Origin: Rhodococcus sp. P-2 | GTDB lineage: Bacteria; Actinomycetota; Actinomycetes; Mycobacteriales; Mycobacteriaceae | Assembly (NCBI RefSeq): GCF_016598535.1 | Contig: NZ_CP066779.1 | Coordinates: 2,294,001 to 2,358,000, forward strand | Reading direction: 5' to 3' | DNA length: 64,000 bases | Shown: piece after piece, positions 27,386-34,468 of the stretch | Layout: each line of letters starts with the position of its first letter | Position numbering within the stretch: the first letter of the stretch is position 1 | Position numbers and translations under genes: made by a program | The notes under the pieces: model-generated | Database searches by the model: none | Seen by the model: only the letters and a program-made list of their open reading frames with translations | What the model was told of the DNA's origin: nothing

Positions 27386-28549
27386 GTGACGATCAATCAG
27401 TCCGACAACGACGAAGTTCGCGAGATCCAAGCTGGAACCGCGCCTACTCGCTTTGCACGTGGATGGCACTGCATTGGGCTCACGGAGTCCTTCAAGGACG
27501 GCCAGCCGCACTCCATCGAGGCGTTCGGCACCAAGCTCGTCGTCTTCGCCGACAGTGAAGGCAACGTCAAGATCCTCGACGCGTACTGCCGTCACATGGG
27601 TGGCGACCTGAGCCAGGGCACCATCAAGGGCGACGCCATTGCCTGTCCGTTCCACGATTGGCGCTGGGGCGGCAACGGCAAGTGCCAGAAGATTCCGTAC
27701 GCACGCCGCGTTCCCCCGCTGGCCAAGACGCGCGCATGGCAGACGCTCGACCAGGACGGCATGCTCTTCATCTGGCACGACCCCGAGGGCAACCCGCCGA
27801 CCGACGACGTAGCCATCCCCCGCATCGAAGGCGCGCTCAGCGACGAGTGGAGCGACTGGGTCTGGTACACCACGACCGTCGACACGAACTGCCGTGAAAT
27901 CGTCGACAACATCGTCGACATGGCCCACTTCTTCTACGTCCACTACTCGTTCCCGACGTACTTCAAGAACGTCTTCGAAGGCCACGCTGCAACGCAGTAC
28001 ATGCGCGGCGTCGCTCGCTCGGACATGCGTCCCCACGCGGCAGGCACCCCGAAGATGGTGGGAAGCAACTCGGTTGCGACGTACTTCGGTCCTTCCTTCA
28101 TGGTCGACGACCTGACCTACGAGTACGAGGACTACAACGTCGAGTCCGTGCTCATCAACTGCCACTACCCGGTAAGCGCGGACAAGTTCGTGCTCCAGTA
28201 CGGCATCATCGTCAAGAAGTCGGATCGTTTCCAGGGCGAAGCCGCCGACGCGATGGCCGCGAAGTTCGGCACGTTCATCGCCAAGGGATTCGAGCAGGAC
28301 GTCGAGATCTGGAAGAACAAGACTCGCATCGAGAATCCGCTCCTGTGCGAAGAAGACGGCCCGGTCTACCAGCTCCGTCGCTGGTACGAACAGTTCTACG
28401 TCGACGTCGCGGACATCGCTCCCGAGATGACCGAGCGCTTCGAATTCGAACTCGACACCGCGCGACCCGTCGCCGCCTGGCAGAAGGAAGTCGAAGACAA
28501 CCTCGCTGCGAAGAAGGCAGACGAAGATGCAGCCTCTTCAGTGCGCTGA
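27386..28549 (+). CDS. kshA: 3-ketosteroid 9-alpha-hydroxylase, oxygenase component
   Basis: 387 residues from GTG 27386, preceded by GGAAAGGACG. KshA is the Rieske oxygenase that hydroxylates C9 of 3-ketosteroids and, with KstD, opens ring B. The Rieske [2Fe-2S] ligands are Cys68, His70, Cys87 and His90 (AYCRHMGGD and ACPFHDW). The mononuclear iron ligands are His181 and His186 (DMAHFFYVHYSFP) and probably Asp305 in FEQDVEIWK. Length and positions agree with characterised KshA proteins. It needs the reductase KshB, not present here. The 3' end overlaps the next small gene by 23 bases, so the two are translationally coupled. Confidence 0.95.
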   Translation: MTINQSDNDEVREIQAGTAPTRFARGWHCIGLTESFKDGQPHSIEAFGTKLVVFADSEGNVKILDAYCRHMGGDLSQGTIKGDAIACPFHDWRWGGNGKCQKIPYARRVPPLAKTRAWQTLDQDGMLFIWHDPEGNPPTDDVAIPRIEGALSDEWSDWVWYTTTVDTNCREIVDNIVDMAHFFYVHYSFPTYFKNVFEGHAATQYMRGVARSDMRPHAAGTPKMVGSNSVATYFGPSFMVDDLTYEYEDYNVESVLINCHYPVSADKFVLQYGIIVKKSDRFQGEAADAMAAKFGTFIAKGFEQDVEIWKNKTRIENPLLCEEDGPVYQLRRWYEQFYVDVADIAPEMTERFEFELDTARPVAAWQKEVEDNLAAKKADEDAASSVR

Positions 28550-28823
28550 GTGCAAGGCGCAGGTCCTGGTCCAGAAGAACAGTTGGGAACACACCACCGT
28601 TCAGTGGAGTGACCAGGCCCGCGCCCAGTGCCTCGAAATCGCCGACGACCGTGAATTCGGGCAGCGAGAGGGGCGACCCGGTGCTCCTCGCAAGGAGTGC
28701 GGCGCCTTGATCGCATCCATCGTGAATGCTGCAACAGCGGGCGAGCTCGAGATCCTCAACGACGAGCCGGTGCCCAAGCCGATCGTCGACGACAGCGAAC
28801 CCGTACCGGCTCCGTTTCACTAG
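28527..28823 (+). CDS. Small Cys-containing protein coupled to kshA
   Basis: 98 residues, starting inside the last codons of kshA (ATG 28527; kshA stops at 28549). I do not know its function. An N-terminal CAEC pair (residues 6 and 9) is followed by NSWEHTTVQWSDQARAQCLE, a third Cys, and a fourth Cys in APRKECGALIASIV; the tail is acidic and Pro-rich. Related small proteins, sometimes annotated as ferredoxins, occur in actinobacterial catabolic operons, but the spacing does not fit a standard [2Fe-2S] or [4Fe-4S] ferredoxin. Four cysteines could bind zinc or iron. The tight overlap argues for a role with KshA, such as an electron-transfer or assembly helper. Confidence 0.72.
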   Translation: MQPLQCAECKAQVLVQKNSWEHTTVQWSDQARAQCLEIADDREFGQREGRPGAPRKECGALIASIVNAATAGELEILNDEPVPKPIVDDSEPVPAPFH

Positions 28824-28853
28824 TCAAGCCAACATCTTTCGAAGAAGGTAGTA

Positions 28854-29642
28854 ATGATCGATCCTCAGTACTACGGCCCGTGGGCAGTCATCGCCGGCGG
28901 TTCCGAAGGTGTCGGCGCGGGGTTCGCCGACGAGCTCAGCAAGATCGGCATCAACCTCGTTCTCATCGCCCGCAAGCCGGGCCCGCTCGAGGAGACCGCG
29001 GCCAAGGCACGCGCCAACGGCGTCGAAGTACGCACTCTCGCATTGGATCTGCTGGTTCCCGATGCGCTCGATCAGATCAAGGCGGTCACCGACGACGTCG
29101 AGGTCGGCCTGCTCATCTTCAACGCCGGCGCCAACAGCTACGGCCACGAGTTCGTGACCGGTGATCTGACCGGATTTGCCGGAGTCATCGAGCTGAACAT
29201 CAACAAGCAACTCGAACTCTCGCACCACTTCGGCGGCTTGATGAAGGATCGCGGACGAGGCGGCATCATGCTGCTCGGTTCGCTGGCCGGATTCATGGGC
29301 TCCGAGCACCAGAGCATCTACGCGGCCTCGAAAGCTTTCGGTCGCATCTTCGCCGAAAGCCTGTGGCTCGAACTCCAGCCGTACGGCGTTCATGTCGTCG
29401 AGTTCATTCTCGGTGTCACTCGCACGCCGGCCATGATTCGCGCGGGATTGAACTTCGACATTCCGGGCATGAACGTCGCCGAGCCCGAAGATGTTGCACG
29501 TGAAGGTCTCGAACACCTTGCCGACGGCCCGATCTGGGTTGCTGCAGGAAACTATGAAGGCGCCAAGAAGCGCAGCGGCTTCCCCCGAGACAAGATGGTC
29601 AAGGGCGCTGCCGAAGCGATGCGCAAGCTGCTGAACCGCTGA
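28854..29642 (+). CDS. SDR oxidoreductase, DltE-like
   Basis: 262 residues. The N-terminus YGPWAVIAGGSEGVGAGFAD has the Gly-rich loop GGSEGVG in place of TGxxxGxG, as in the DltE-like atypical classical SDRs. NAGANSYGHEF, the catalytic-Ser segment MLLGSLAGF and IYAASKAFGRIFAESL complete the active site. RSGFPRDKMVKGAAEAMRKL ends the chain. It follows the kshA-linked Cys protein by 30 bp and presumably belongs to the same transcription unit, pointing to a steroid-related alcohol or ketone substrate. A GAAGG ribosome site precedes ATG 28854. A long hairpin follows the stop. Confidence 0.86.
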   Translation: MIDPQYYGPWAVIAGGSEGVGAGFADELSKIGINLVLIARKPGPLEETAAKARANGVEVRTLALDLLVPDALDQIKAVTDDVEVGLLIFNAGANSYGHEFVTGDLTGFAGVIELNINKQLELSHHFGGLMKDRGRGGIMLLGSLAGFMGSEHQSIYAASKAFGRIFAESLWLELQPYGVHVVEFILGVTRTPAMIRAGLNFDIPGMNVAEPEDVAREGLEHLADGPIWVAAGNYEGAKKRSGFPRDKMVKGAAEAMRKLLNR

Positions 29643-29646
29643 CATC

Positions 29647-29694
29647 TGCTGTGCGCCTTTATTAACCCCCCGACGTTAAGAAAGGCGCACAGCA
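29647..29694. promoter_or_regulatory. 20-bp-arm hairpin burying the ribosome site of the SnoaL gene
   Basis: Bases 29647-29666 pair with 29675-29694 with a single mismatch (A29661 opposite G29680); the loop is CCCCCGAC. The 3' arm contains the AAGAAAGG ribosome site and ends on the A of the ATG at 29694. There is no T-run after it. It may be a terminator for the SDR gene, a translational switch for the SnoaL gene, or an mRNA stabiliser. Confidence 0.7.
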
Positions 29695-30152
29695 TGAGCG
29701 TCGACATCACCACCCTTCTCGACGAACGCGAGATCACCCGCTCCATCTTCGAGTTCGCCCGAGCCATGGATGCGCGAGAGTGGGATGAACTCCACCGGAT
29801 CATGACGCCGGACGCTACGGCAGAATTGGGCACCGGAACTCTGCGCGGACCCGCCGAGGTAGTGGCGTCCATCCGCTCGTTCCTCGACGAGTGCGGTCCC
29901 ACCCAACATCTGATCGGTAACGTGCTGGTCGAGGTGGTCGGTGATATTGCCACCAGCCGCTCCTATGTCAGCGACATGCATGTGGGCACCGGGAGCAAGG
30001 CTCACCTGAACTTCTTCACCCTCGGCGACTACCACGACTCATGGGCGCGGATCGACGGAAGGTGGCGAATGACGCACCGCACCAAGCATTCACACGCCAG
30101 TCAGGGATCCATCGAGGTTCTGGGCGCCGGCCCCAGCGGTTGGCGGAGCTGA
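29694..30152 (+). CDS. SnoaL/NTF2-like fold protein
   Basis: 152 residues of the SnoaL_4 type. LLDEREITRSIFEFARAMDA forms the first helix, REWDELHRIMTPDATAELG the first strand pair, TQHLIGNVLVEVVGD the core His/Asn strand, and DSWARIDGRWRMTHRTKHSH the last strands. Fold relatives include small dehydratases and isomerases of steroid, bile-acid and polyketide metabolism. Third SnoaL-fold protein in the window, last gene of the kshA-led unit. Its start codon and ribosome site are inside a large hairpin, so expression may be conditional. The stop is 1 bp from the end of the convergent SDR gene. Confidence 0.82.
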   Translation: MSVDITTLLDEREITRSIFEFARAMDAREWDELHRIMTPDATAELGTGTLRGPAEVVASIRSFLDECGPTQHLIGNVLVEVVGDIATSRSYVSDMHVGTGSKAHLNFFTLGDYHDSWARIDGRWRMTHRTKHSHASQGSIEVLGAGPSGWRS

Positions 30153-30153
30153 T

Positions 30154-30948
30154 TCAGCTCAACATCGACGAACGGCCGGTCGCGAGCGGACTCTTGCTGG
30201 TGAGTCCGCCGTCGACCACCAGGGTCTGCCCCGTCATGTAGCGAGATTCGTCCGACGCCAGGTAGACCATGGCGTGTGCGATGTCTTCGGGTTCGCCGAG
30301 GTAAGGCAGGGCGTTGGCCTGCTTCATGCCTTCGATGACGTCAGCAGGGATGTTGTCCACGAGTGCGGGTGTCATGATCGCACCCGGCGCTACGGCGTTG
30401 CACCGAACACCGTTTGCTCCGTACTGAACTGCGATGTATTGAGTCAACCGGATGACCGCTGCCTTGGCAGACCCGTAGGCCGACTGCAGGGAGTCTCCGA
30501 TCAATCCACCGACCGAGGCCGTGTTGACGATCGATCCTCCGCCGCTGCTGTTCATGTGCGGAATGGCAAGGCGTGAAGCGACGACAGTGCTGCGCACGTT
30601 GAGGGACATCACGCGATCCCACTCGTCCAGGTCCATCCGGAGCAGGTCGAGATCTTTGCGCGGATTGCTACCGCCCACGTGATTGCACAAGACGTTGATG
30701 CCGCCGAATTCGGCGACCGCTTTTTCGATCATCGCGGCCAGGGAGTCCTCGTTCATGACGTCGACGCCGAAACCCAGTGCAGTGCCACCGGTCTCGCGAA
30801 TCGCCACCGCCGCTTCCTCTGCTCGCGCCGGATCGAGGTCGGCAACCAGCACCGCGGCACCTCCTGCCGCCATGAGTTGTGCTGCGGCACGACCGATTCC
30901 ACTGGCGGCGCCGGTGATCACTACCTTCTTACCTTCGAGCCTGTTCAT
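30154..30948 (-). CDS. SDR oxidoreductase, FabG-like
   Basis: 264 residues. TGAASGIGRAAAQLMAAGGA (about 13-32), DVMNEDSLAAMIEKAVAEFG, CNHVGGSNPRKD replacing the usual NNAG, the catalytic Ser in NTASVGG, YGSAKAAVIRLTQYIA, and the ending YMTGQTLVVDGGLTSKSP. ATG 30948 has AAGGGAAC upstream and is preferred over the in-frame start at 30969. Monocistronic, convergent with the SnoaL gene. It could be a hydroxysteroid dehydrogenase by neighbourhood; sequence alone does not say. Confidence 0.86.
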   Translation of the reverse strand: MNRLEGKKVVITGAASGIGRAAAQLMAAGGAAVLVADLDPARAEEAAVAIRETGGTALGFGVDVMNEDSLAAMIEKAVAEFGGINVLCNHVGGSNPRKDLDLLRMDLDEWDRVMSLNVRSTVVASRLAIPHMNSSGGGSIVNTASVGGLIGDSLQSAYGSAKAAVIRLTQYIAVQYGANGVRCNAVAPGAIMTPALVDNIPADVIEGMKQANALPYLGEPEDIAHAMVYLASDESRYMTGQTLVVDGGLTSKSPLATGRSSMLS

Positions 30949-31162
30949 ATCTGTTCCCTTCGCGGACAATCGCCATACCCGGATCTCACGTGCCCGGAAT
31001 TGACAGCTGGGCGATTACCCGATCACTACCAGTGAACGCAGGATCGACAGCCGCGTCCAACTTTCTTGAATGAACTCACAAGTACGTGACCATGGCCCGC
31101 GCACCTGCTACACCGCCGAAATCGAGTGGCGACGGCAGGATCGACTGTGCTGAAGTGGCACT

Positions 31163-31741
31163 ATGCAGAATTCTGTTCGACCGCTGTCCATCAACGACCT
31201 CGACCGTGCCGCCGAGGTTCTCGGCGAGGCGTTTGCCGACTACCCCTGGACGAACTGGTGCGTCGCCGAAGACTCCCACGTGGAACGCGTCGCGGCTCTG
31301 CAACGGATCTACCTCGAACACCTGGCACTACCGTTCGGGCGTTCCTACATCGACGATTCCGGCAACGGCGTCATCGCAGTCCTGCCGCCCGACGCCCCGG
31401 AGCCAGATGAAGCGACCGTCGAGAAGATCGTCGAACTGCACGGAGATCGGTTCGAGCGCGTTCTTCAGGCTGACGAACAACTGTCTGCGCTTCCCGTCCC
31501 CGACAACGCATGGTCGTTGGCAACGATCGGTACGACGCTGCGCTCACGCGGAACCGGATTGGGTTCTGCGCTACTGAAACATGCTTTGGCGGAGCTGGAT
31601 CGAACTGAACAGGATTGCTGGCTCGATACGTCAACCGAACGAAATCTACCGCTGTACCAACGGTTCGGTTTCACGATCGTCGGCCAGGCCTCGCTCCCCG
31701 ACGGACCAGACGTATGGCGGATGCATCGACTTCAGGGCTGA
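31163..31741 (+). CDS. GNAT-family N-acetyltransferase
   Basis: 192 residues. The N-terminal PLSINDLDRAAEVLGEAFAD is a typical GNAT start. The acetyl-CoA loop appears as LRSRGTGLGSALLKHALAEL (about 127-146; R-G-x-G-L/G pattern), and WLDTSTERNLPLYQRFGF is the C-terminal motif B with the Tyr general acid. Such proteins acetylate small amines, antibiotics or peptides; the substrate is unknown. It starts at ATG 31163 without a strong ribosome site. The 3' end overlaps the convergent ClbS/DinB-like gene by 10 bp. Confidence 0.85.
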   Translation: MQNSVRPLSINDLDRAAEVLGEAFADYPWTNWCVAEDSHVERVAALQRIYLEHLALPFGRSYIDDSGNGVIAVLPPDAPEPDEATVEKIVELHGDRFERVLQADEQLSALPVPDNAWSLATIGTTLRSRGTGLGSALLKHALAELDRTEQDCWLDTSTERNLPLYQRFGFTIVGQASLPDGPDVWRMHRLQG

Positions 31742-32238
31742 TTGTTCGACTTCAGCACTCGCCGAATCATTTTCGACAAGGACGCGTATTGGGTGATCGT
31801 GTTGACTGCGATCCACCTCGACACCGGCCAGGTCCTGGTCCACGAGAAAACCCCGACCGACAGCAGTTGATCCTCGTCGAGAGTTTCCACGTATCGACGC
31901 AGCGCTGCGACAGCCGCGCGCAAACGATCCCGAAGCTCTCGAACCGAGGTGCCTGCACTCGCCTCGACCACCGACTGATTCAGCGCGGGTGTTTGCGTCC
32001 ACTTGTAACCCGCCGCCGGCGTCTGCGGAGTCTGGTCTCGCAATCCGGCACCTATCCACTCTACGACGGCCTCTGCCCACCAGACACGCACAGCGAGTAC
32101 GTCGTGCACCGACCACGCATCGACGGCAACGACGTCGAAAACATCGGCCTCGGCGGCGCTCTCGAGTAACGCGTCGAGTTTCGAATACGCCGTGTCCAGC
32201 TCACTCGCCAGTTCCTCGCGTGACAAGGTCTGCGCCAC
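31732..32238 (-). CDS. ClbS/DfsB-family four-helix protein
   Basis: 168 residues, GTG start at 32238 with a GGAGG site. The pattern SREELASELDTAYSKLDALL, WSVHDVLAVRVWWAEAVVEW and VSRWIAVNTITQYASLSKMI matches the ClbS/DfsB (DUF1706) branch of the DinB-like four-helix-bundle superfamily. ClbS protects E. coli from colibactin by hydrolysing its cyclopropane; most relatives are uncharacterised. Here it stands alone, convergent with the acetyltransferase gene. Function beyond the family is unknown. Confidence 0.8.
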   Translation of the reverse strand: MAQTLSREELASELDTAYSKLDALLESAAEADVFDVVAVDAWSVHDVLAVRVWWAEAVVEWIGAGLRDQTPQTPAAGYKWTQTPALNQSVVEASAGTSVRELRDRLRAAVAALRRYVETLDEDQLLSVGVFSWTRTWPVSRWIAVNTITQYASLSKMIRRVLKSNNQP

Positions 32239-32322
32239 AATGCCTCCGAACTTTCGTCAAAATGGAAGAAGCGGAGCCATCGCAATCCGATGACCCCGCG
32301 TTCAACCTAACGTCTACCGAAG

Positions 32323-33270
32323 TTAGTTCAGTTCTCCCATGAACCTGTTGACGTTCTCGGCGATCTCCTTCGACTTGGTGTGGTGCAGGTAGTGATCGCC
32401 GTCGAGCAAGACCAATTCACCATGATCGACCGATGCTGCCTGTCCTTCGTGCAGCTCTGTCCAGCCCTGGACCTTGGAATTCTGTACCGCGAACAACAGA
32501 ATCGGAAGATCGGCCGGGAAGGTCTTGCCGATCGCCGCGGCGAAGTTGCTCGAGAGGTGATCCATTTCGTTGAGGTACGTGTCGCTGAAGTTGTTCTTCG
32601 CGACCAGTCTGCTCATCTCTGCCTTCTCGGCATCATCGAGGTATGCATCGGTTTCCTCGCTGCCACCGAGTTTCGCCAGAACGTCGGAGAAGCCCAATTT
32701 CTTTGCAACGCGGAAGGCTTCGATCGGGAACTTGGTGTCCACGTTCGGCTGCCCCGGGACGCTGCTGTCGATGCCCACGAACGCGGTGACCTCGTCGCGG
32801 TACTTCGCTGTGTAGTCCAGTGCATAGACACCGGTGATCGAGTGACCCATGAGGATGTATTGGTCGATCCCCAAGGCCTGCACAGCCTCGTGTATCTCTT
32901 CGACGATGTTCTCAGCCGTGCGGTCCGTGTCGGTTGCGTCGCTGTATCCGTAGCCGAAGGGCTCGATCGTGACCACGCGGTAATCAGGGGCAAGCTCGTT
33001 GATGAGCGATTTGAAGTCGAGAATGGGAGCAGACGTTCCGAATCCGGGCAGCAGCACGATGGTCTGATCGCCGTTGCCGCGGATCGAGTAGCTCATGTTC
33101 TTTCCGTCTACGGACACGAACTGGTTGCCGGTTTCCCCGGTCGGAACGCTCGCCTTGGCGGAGCCGACATCGAATACGAGCGCTATCGATACCAGCACAA
33201 CCAGAACTACGGACACCGAAGCCAGAACCTTCAGTGCAACGGTACGAATCTTCTTCATTCTCATCCTCAT
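32323..33270 (-). CDS. Membrane-anchored or exported alpha/beta hydrolase
   Basis: 315 residues. An N-terminal basic stretch (RMRMKKIR) precedes one hydrophobic helix (VLASVSVVLVVLVSIALVF), a signal anchor or signal peptide, so the hydrolase domain is outside the membrane. The domain shows LLPGFGTSAP (oxyanion region), the nucleophile elbow GHSITG (Ser in place in GxSxx), and the late His in LLDGDHYLHHTKS. The Asp/Glu member is probably in the ILLFAVQNSKVQGW strand region. Three close ATGs (33270, 33264, 33258) could start it; I give the first. Next to a membrane dipeptidase gene 20 bp upstream, suggesting an operon. Substrate unknown. Confidence 0.82.
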   Translation of the reverse strand: MRMRMKKIRTVALKVLASVSVVLVVLVSIALVFDVGSAKASVPTGETGNQFVSVDGKNMSYSIRGNGDQTIVLLPGFGTSAPILDFKSLINELAPDYRVVTIEPFGYGYSDATDTDRTAENIVEEIHEAVQALGIDQYILMGHSITGVYALDYTAKYRDEVTAFVGIDSSVPGQPNVDTKFPIEAFRVAKKLGFSDVLAKLGGSEETDAYLDDAEKAEMSRLVAKNNFSDTYLNEMDHLSSNFAAAIGKTFPADLPILLFAVQNSKVQGWTELHEGQAASVDHGELVLLDGDHYLHHTKSKEIAENVNRFMGELN

Positions 33271-33290
33271 CTTTTCGGGCGTCGATACGG

Positions 33291-34370
33291 CTAGGAAAGG
33301 CTCGACATCGAGGCCACACTGGTCTCGTCGAGCACACGCAACACGTTGTTGCCCATCAGCTTTGCCAAGTCCTCCGCAGGCCAACCGCGTTCCGCCAGAC
33401 GGTCTATCAACACCGCGAAACCGGATACGTCCTGCATACCGTCCGGAAAGTCGTCGAATCCATCGTAGTCACTACCCAAACCGATGTGGTCGATGCCCGC
33501 GACGTCTCGGGCATGCTCGACATGATCGGCCAGATGGTCCACCGTCATCGCCGGCCGTGGGCCGACCCGCCCGCCTTTGAACCACTCGTTGTACTCGGCA
33601 GAAAGGAACATAGGCACAAAGGCGATCATGATGACCCCGCCGTTTGCCGCGAGCAGCCGCATGACGTCGTCGGGAACGTTGCGGGGGTGACCGCACAGCT
33701 GAGAGCAGGACGAATGGCTGAAGATCACCGGTGCCGACGACGTCTCGACGGCATCTCTCATCGTTTCCACCGAGACGTGCGACAGGTCGACGAGCACGCC
33801 GAGCCGGTTCATTTCGCGCACGATCTCGCGACCGAAGTCGGTCAGCCCGCCGTGCACTCGGGTGTCCGTCGCGGAGTCCGCCCACCCGGTGTTGTCGTTG
33901 TGCGTCAGAGTCATGTACCGAAGACCAAGGCGCGCCATCATTCTCAGGACGCCGAGCGAACTGCCGATGCTGTGACCACCCTCTGCGCCTAACAATGACG
34001 CAACCTTGCCCTCGCTCCAGATGCGACGCACGTCGTCACCTGTACGCGCGAACTCGAAAGTATCCGGGTACCGCTCGATCAACCGGTACACGAAGTCGAT
34101 CTGATCGAGTGTGTACTGAACAGCCTCGGCCTCCGTCCGGTCACACGGGGTGTAAACCGACCAGAACTGCGCACCGACGCCACCGCGACCGAGTTTGTCG
34201 ATGTCGGTTTGGAAGATGGAATCCTTCTCGAGATTCTCCACCGAGTAGTCGGCAGTCTCGCGAGCTGTCCATGCGAGATCGTTGTGGCCGTCGATGACCG
34301 GTGCAAGGCCGTAAGCATCCAGTGCCGCTGGGTGATTCACGTCCGGGAAAGGAGCGAGAGGTTTCATCAT
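33291..34370 (-). CDS. Membrane dipeptidase-family (M19) zinc peptidase
   Basis: 359 residues. PVIDGHNDLAW gives the His-x-Asp metal ligands, LLGAEGGHSIGSSLGVLRMM the Glu ligand and the next His, SHSSCSQLCGHPRNVPDDVM the His/Arg segment, and IGLGSDYDGFDD the Asp. This is the renal-dipeptidase fold that hydrolyses dipeptides, including ones with D or dehydro residues, and sometimes beta-lactams. ATG 34370 of a double ATG has GAGGAAAAC upstream. No signal peptide. Flanked by a beta-lactamase-fold protein and an alpha/beta hydrolase on the same strand, possibly a peptide or amide utilisation group. Confidence 0.9.
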   Translation of the reverse strand: MMKPLAPFPDVNHPAALDAYGLAPVIDGHNDLAWTARETADYSVENLEKDSIFQTDIDKLGRGGVGAQFWSVYTPCDRTEAEAVQYTLDQIDFVYRLIERYPDTFEFARTGDDVRRIWSEGKVASLLGAEGGHSIGSSLGVLRMMARLGLRYMTLTHNDNTGWADSATDTRVHGGLTDFGREIVREMNRLGVLVDLSHVSVETMRDAVETSSAPVIFSHSSCSQLCGHPRNVPDDVMRLLAANGGVIMIAFVPMFLSAEYNEWFKGGRVGPRPAMTVDHLADHVEHARDVAGIDHIGLGSDYDGFDDFPDGMQDVSGFAVLIDRLAERGWPAEDLAKLMGNNVLRVLDETSVASMSSLS

Positions 34371-34393
34371 GAGTTTTCCTCGGGAAAGTAGTG

Positions 34394-34432
34394 CGGGCAG
34401 GTCGAGGGCCCTCATCGCCCTCGACCTGCCCG
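34394..34432. terminator. Perfect 16-bp-arm hairpin between the beta-lactamase-fold and M19 genes
   Basis: CGGGCAGGTCGAGGGC (34394-34409) and its complement at 34417-34432, 7-base loop, no mismatch. It lies after the stop of the minus-strand gene at 34469 and 24 bp before the M19 start. No T-run follows on the minus strand, so it may be an intrinsic terminator of the GC-rich kind or an mRNA-processing structure. Confidence 0.65.
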
Positions 34433-34468
34433 AGATTTCATTCAGCGGAGAGAATCATCTCGCCGCGA

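Noticed and set aside
27149-28165. Minus-strand open frame extending the HsaA-like gene by about 340 codons across kshA
   Set aside because: It is antisense to kshA, has low-complexity Val/Arg/Asp composition, and the HsaA-like start at 27148 has a good ribosome site and matches family length.
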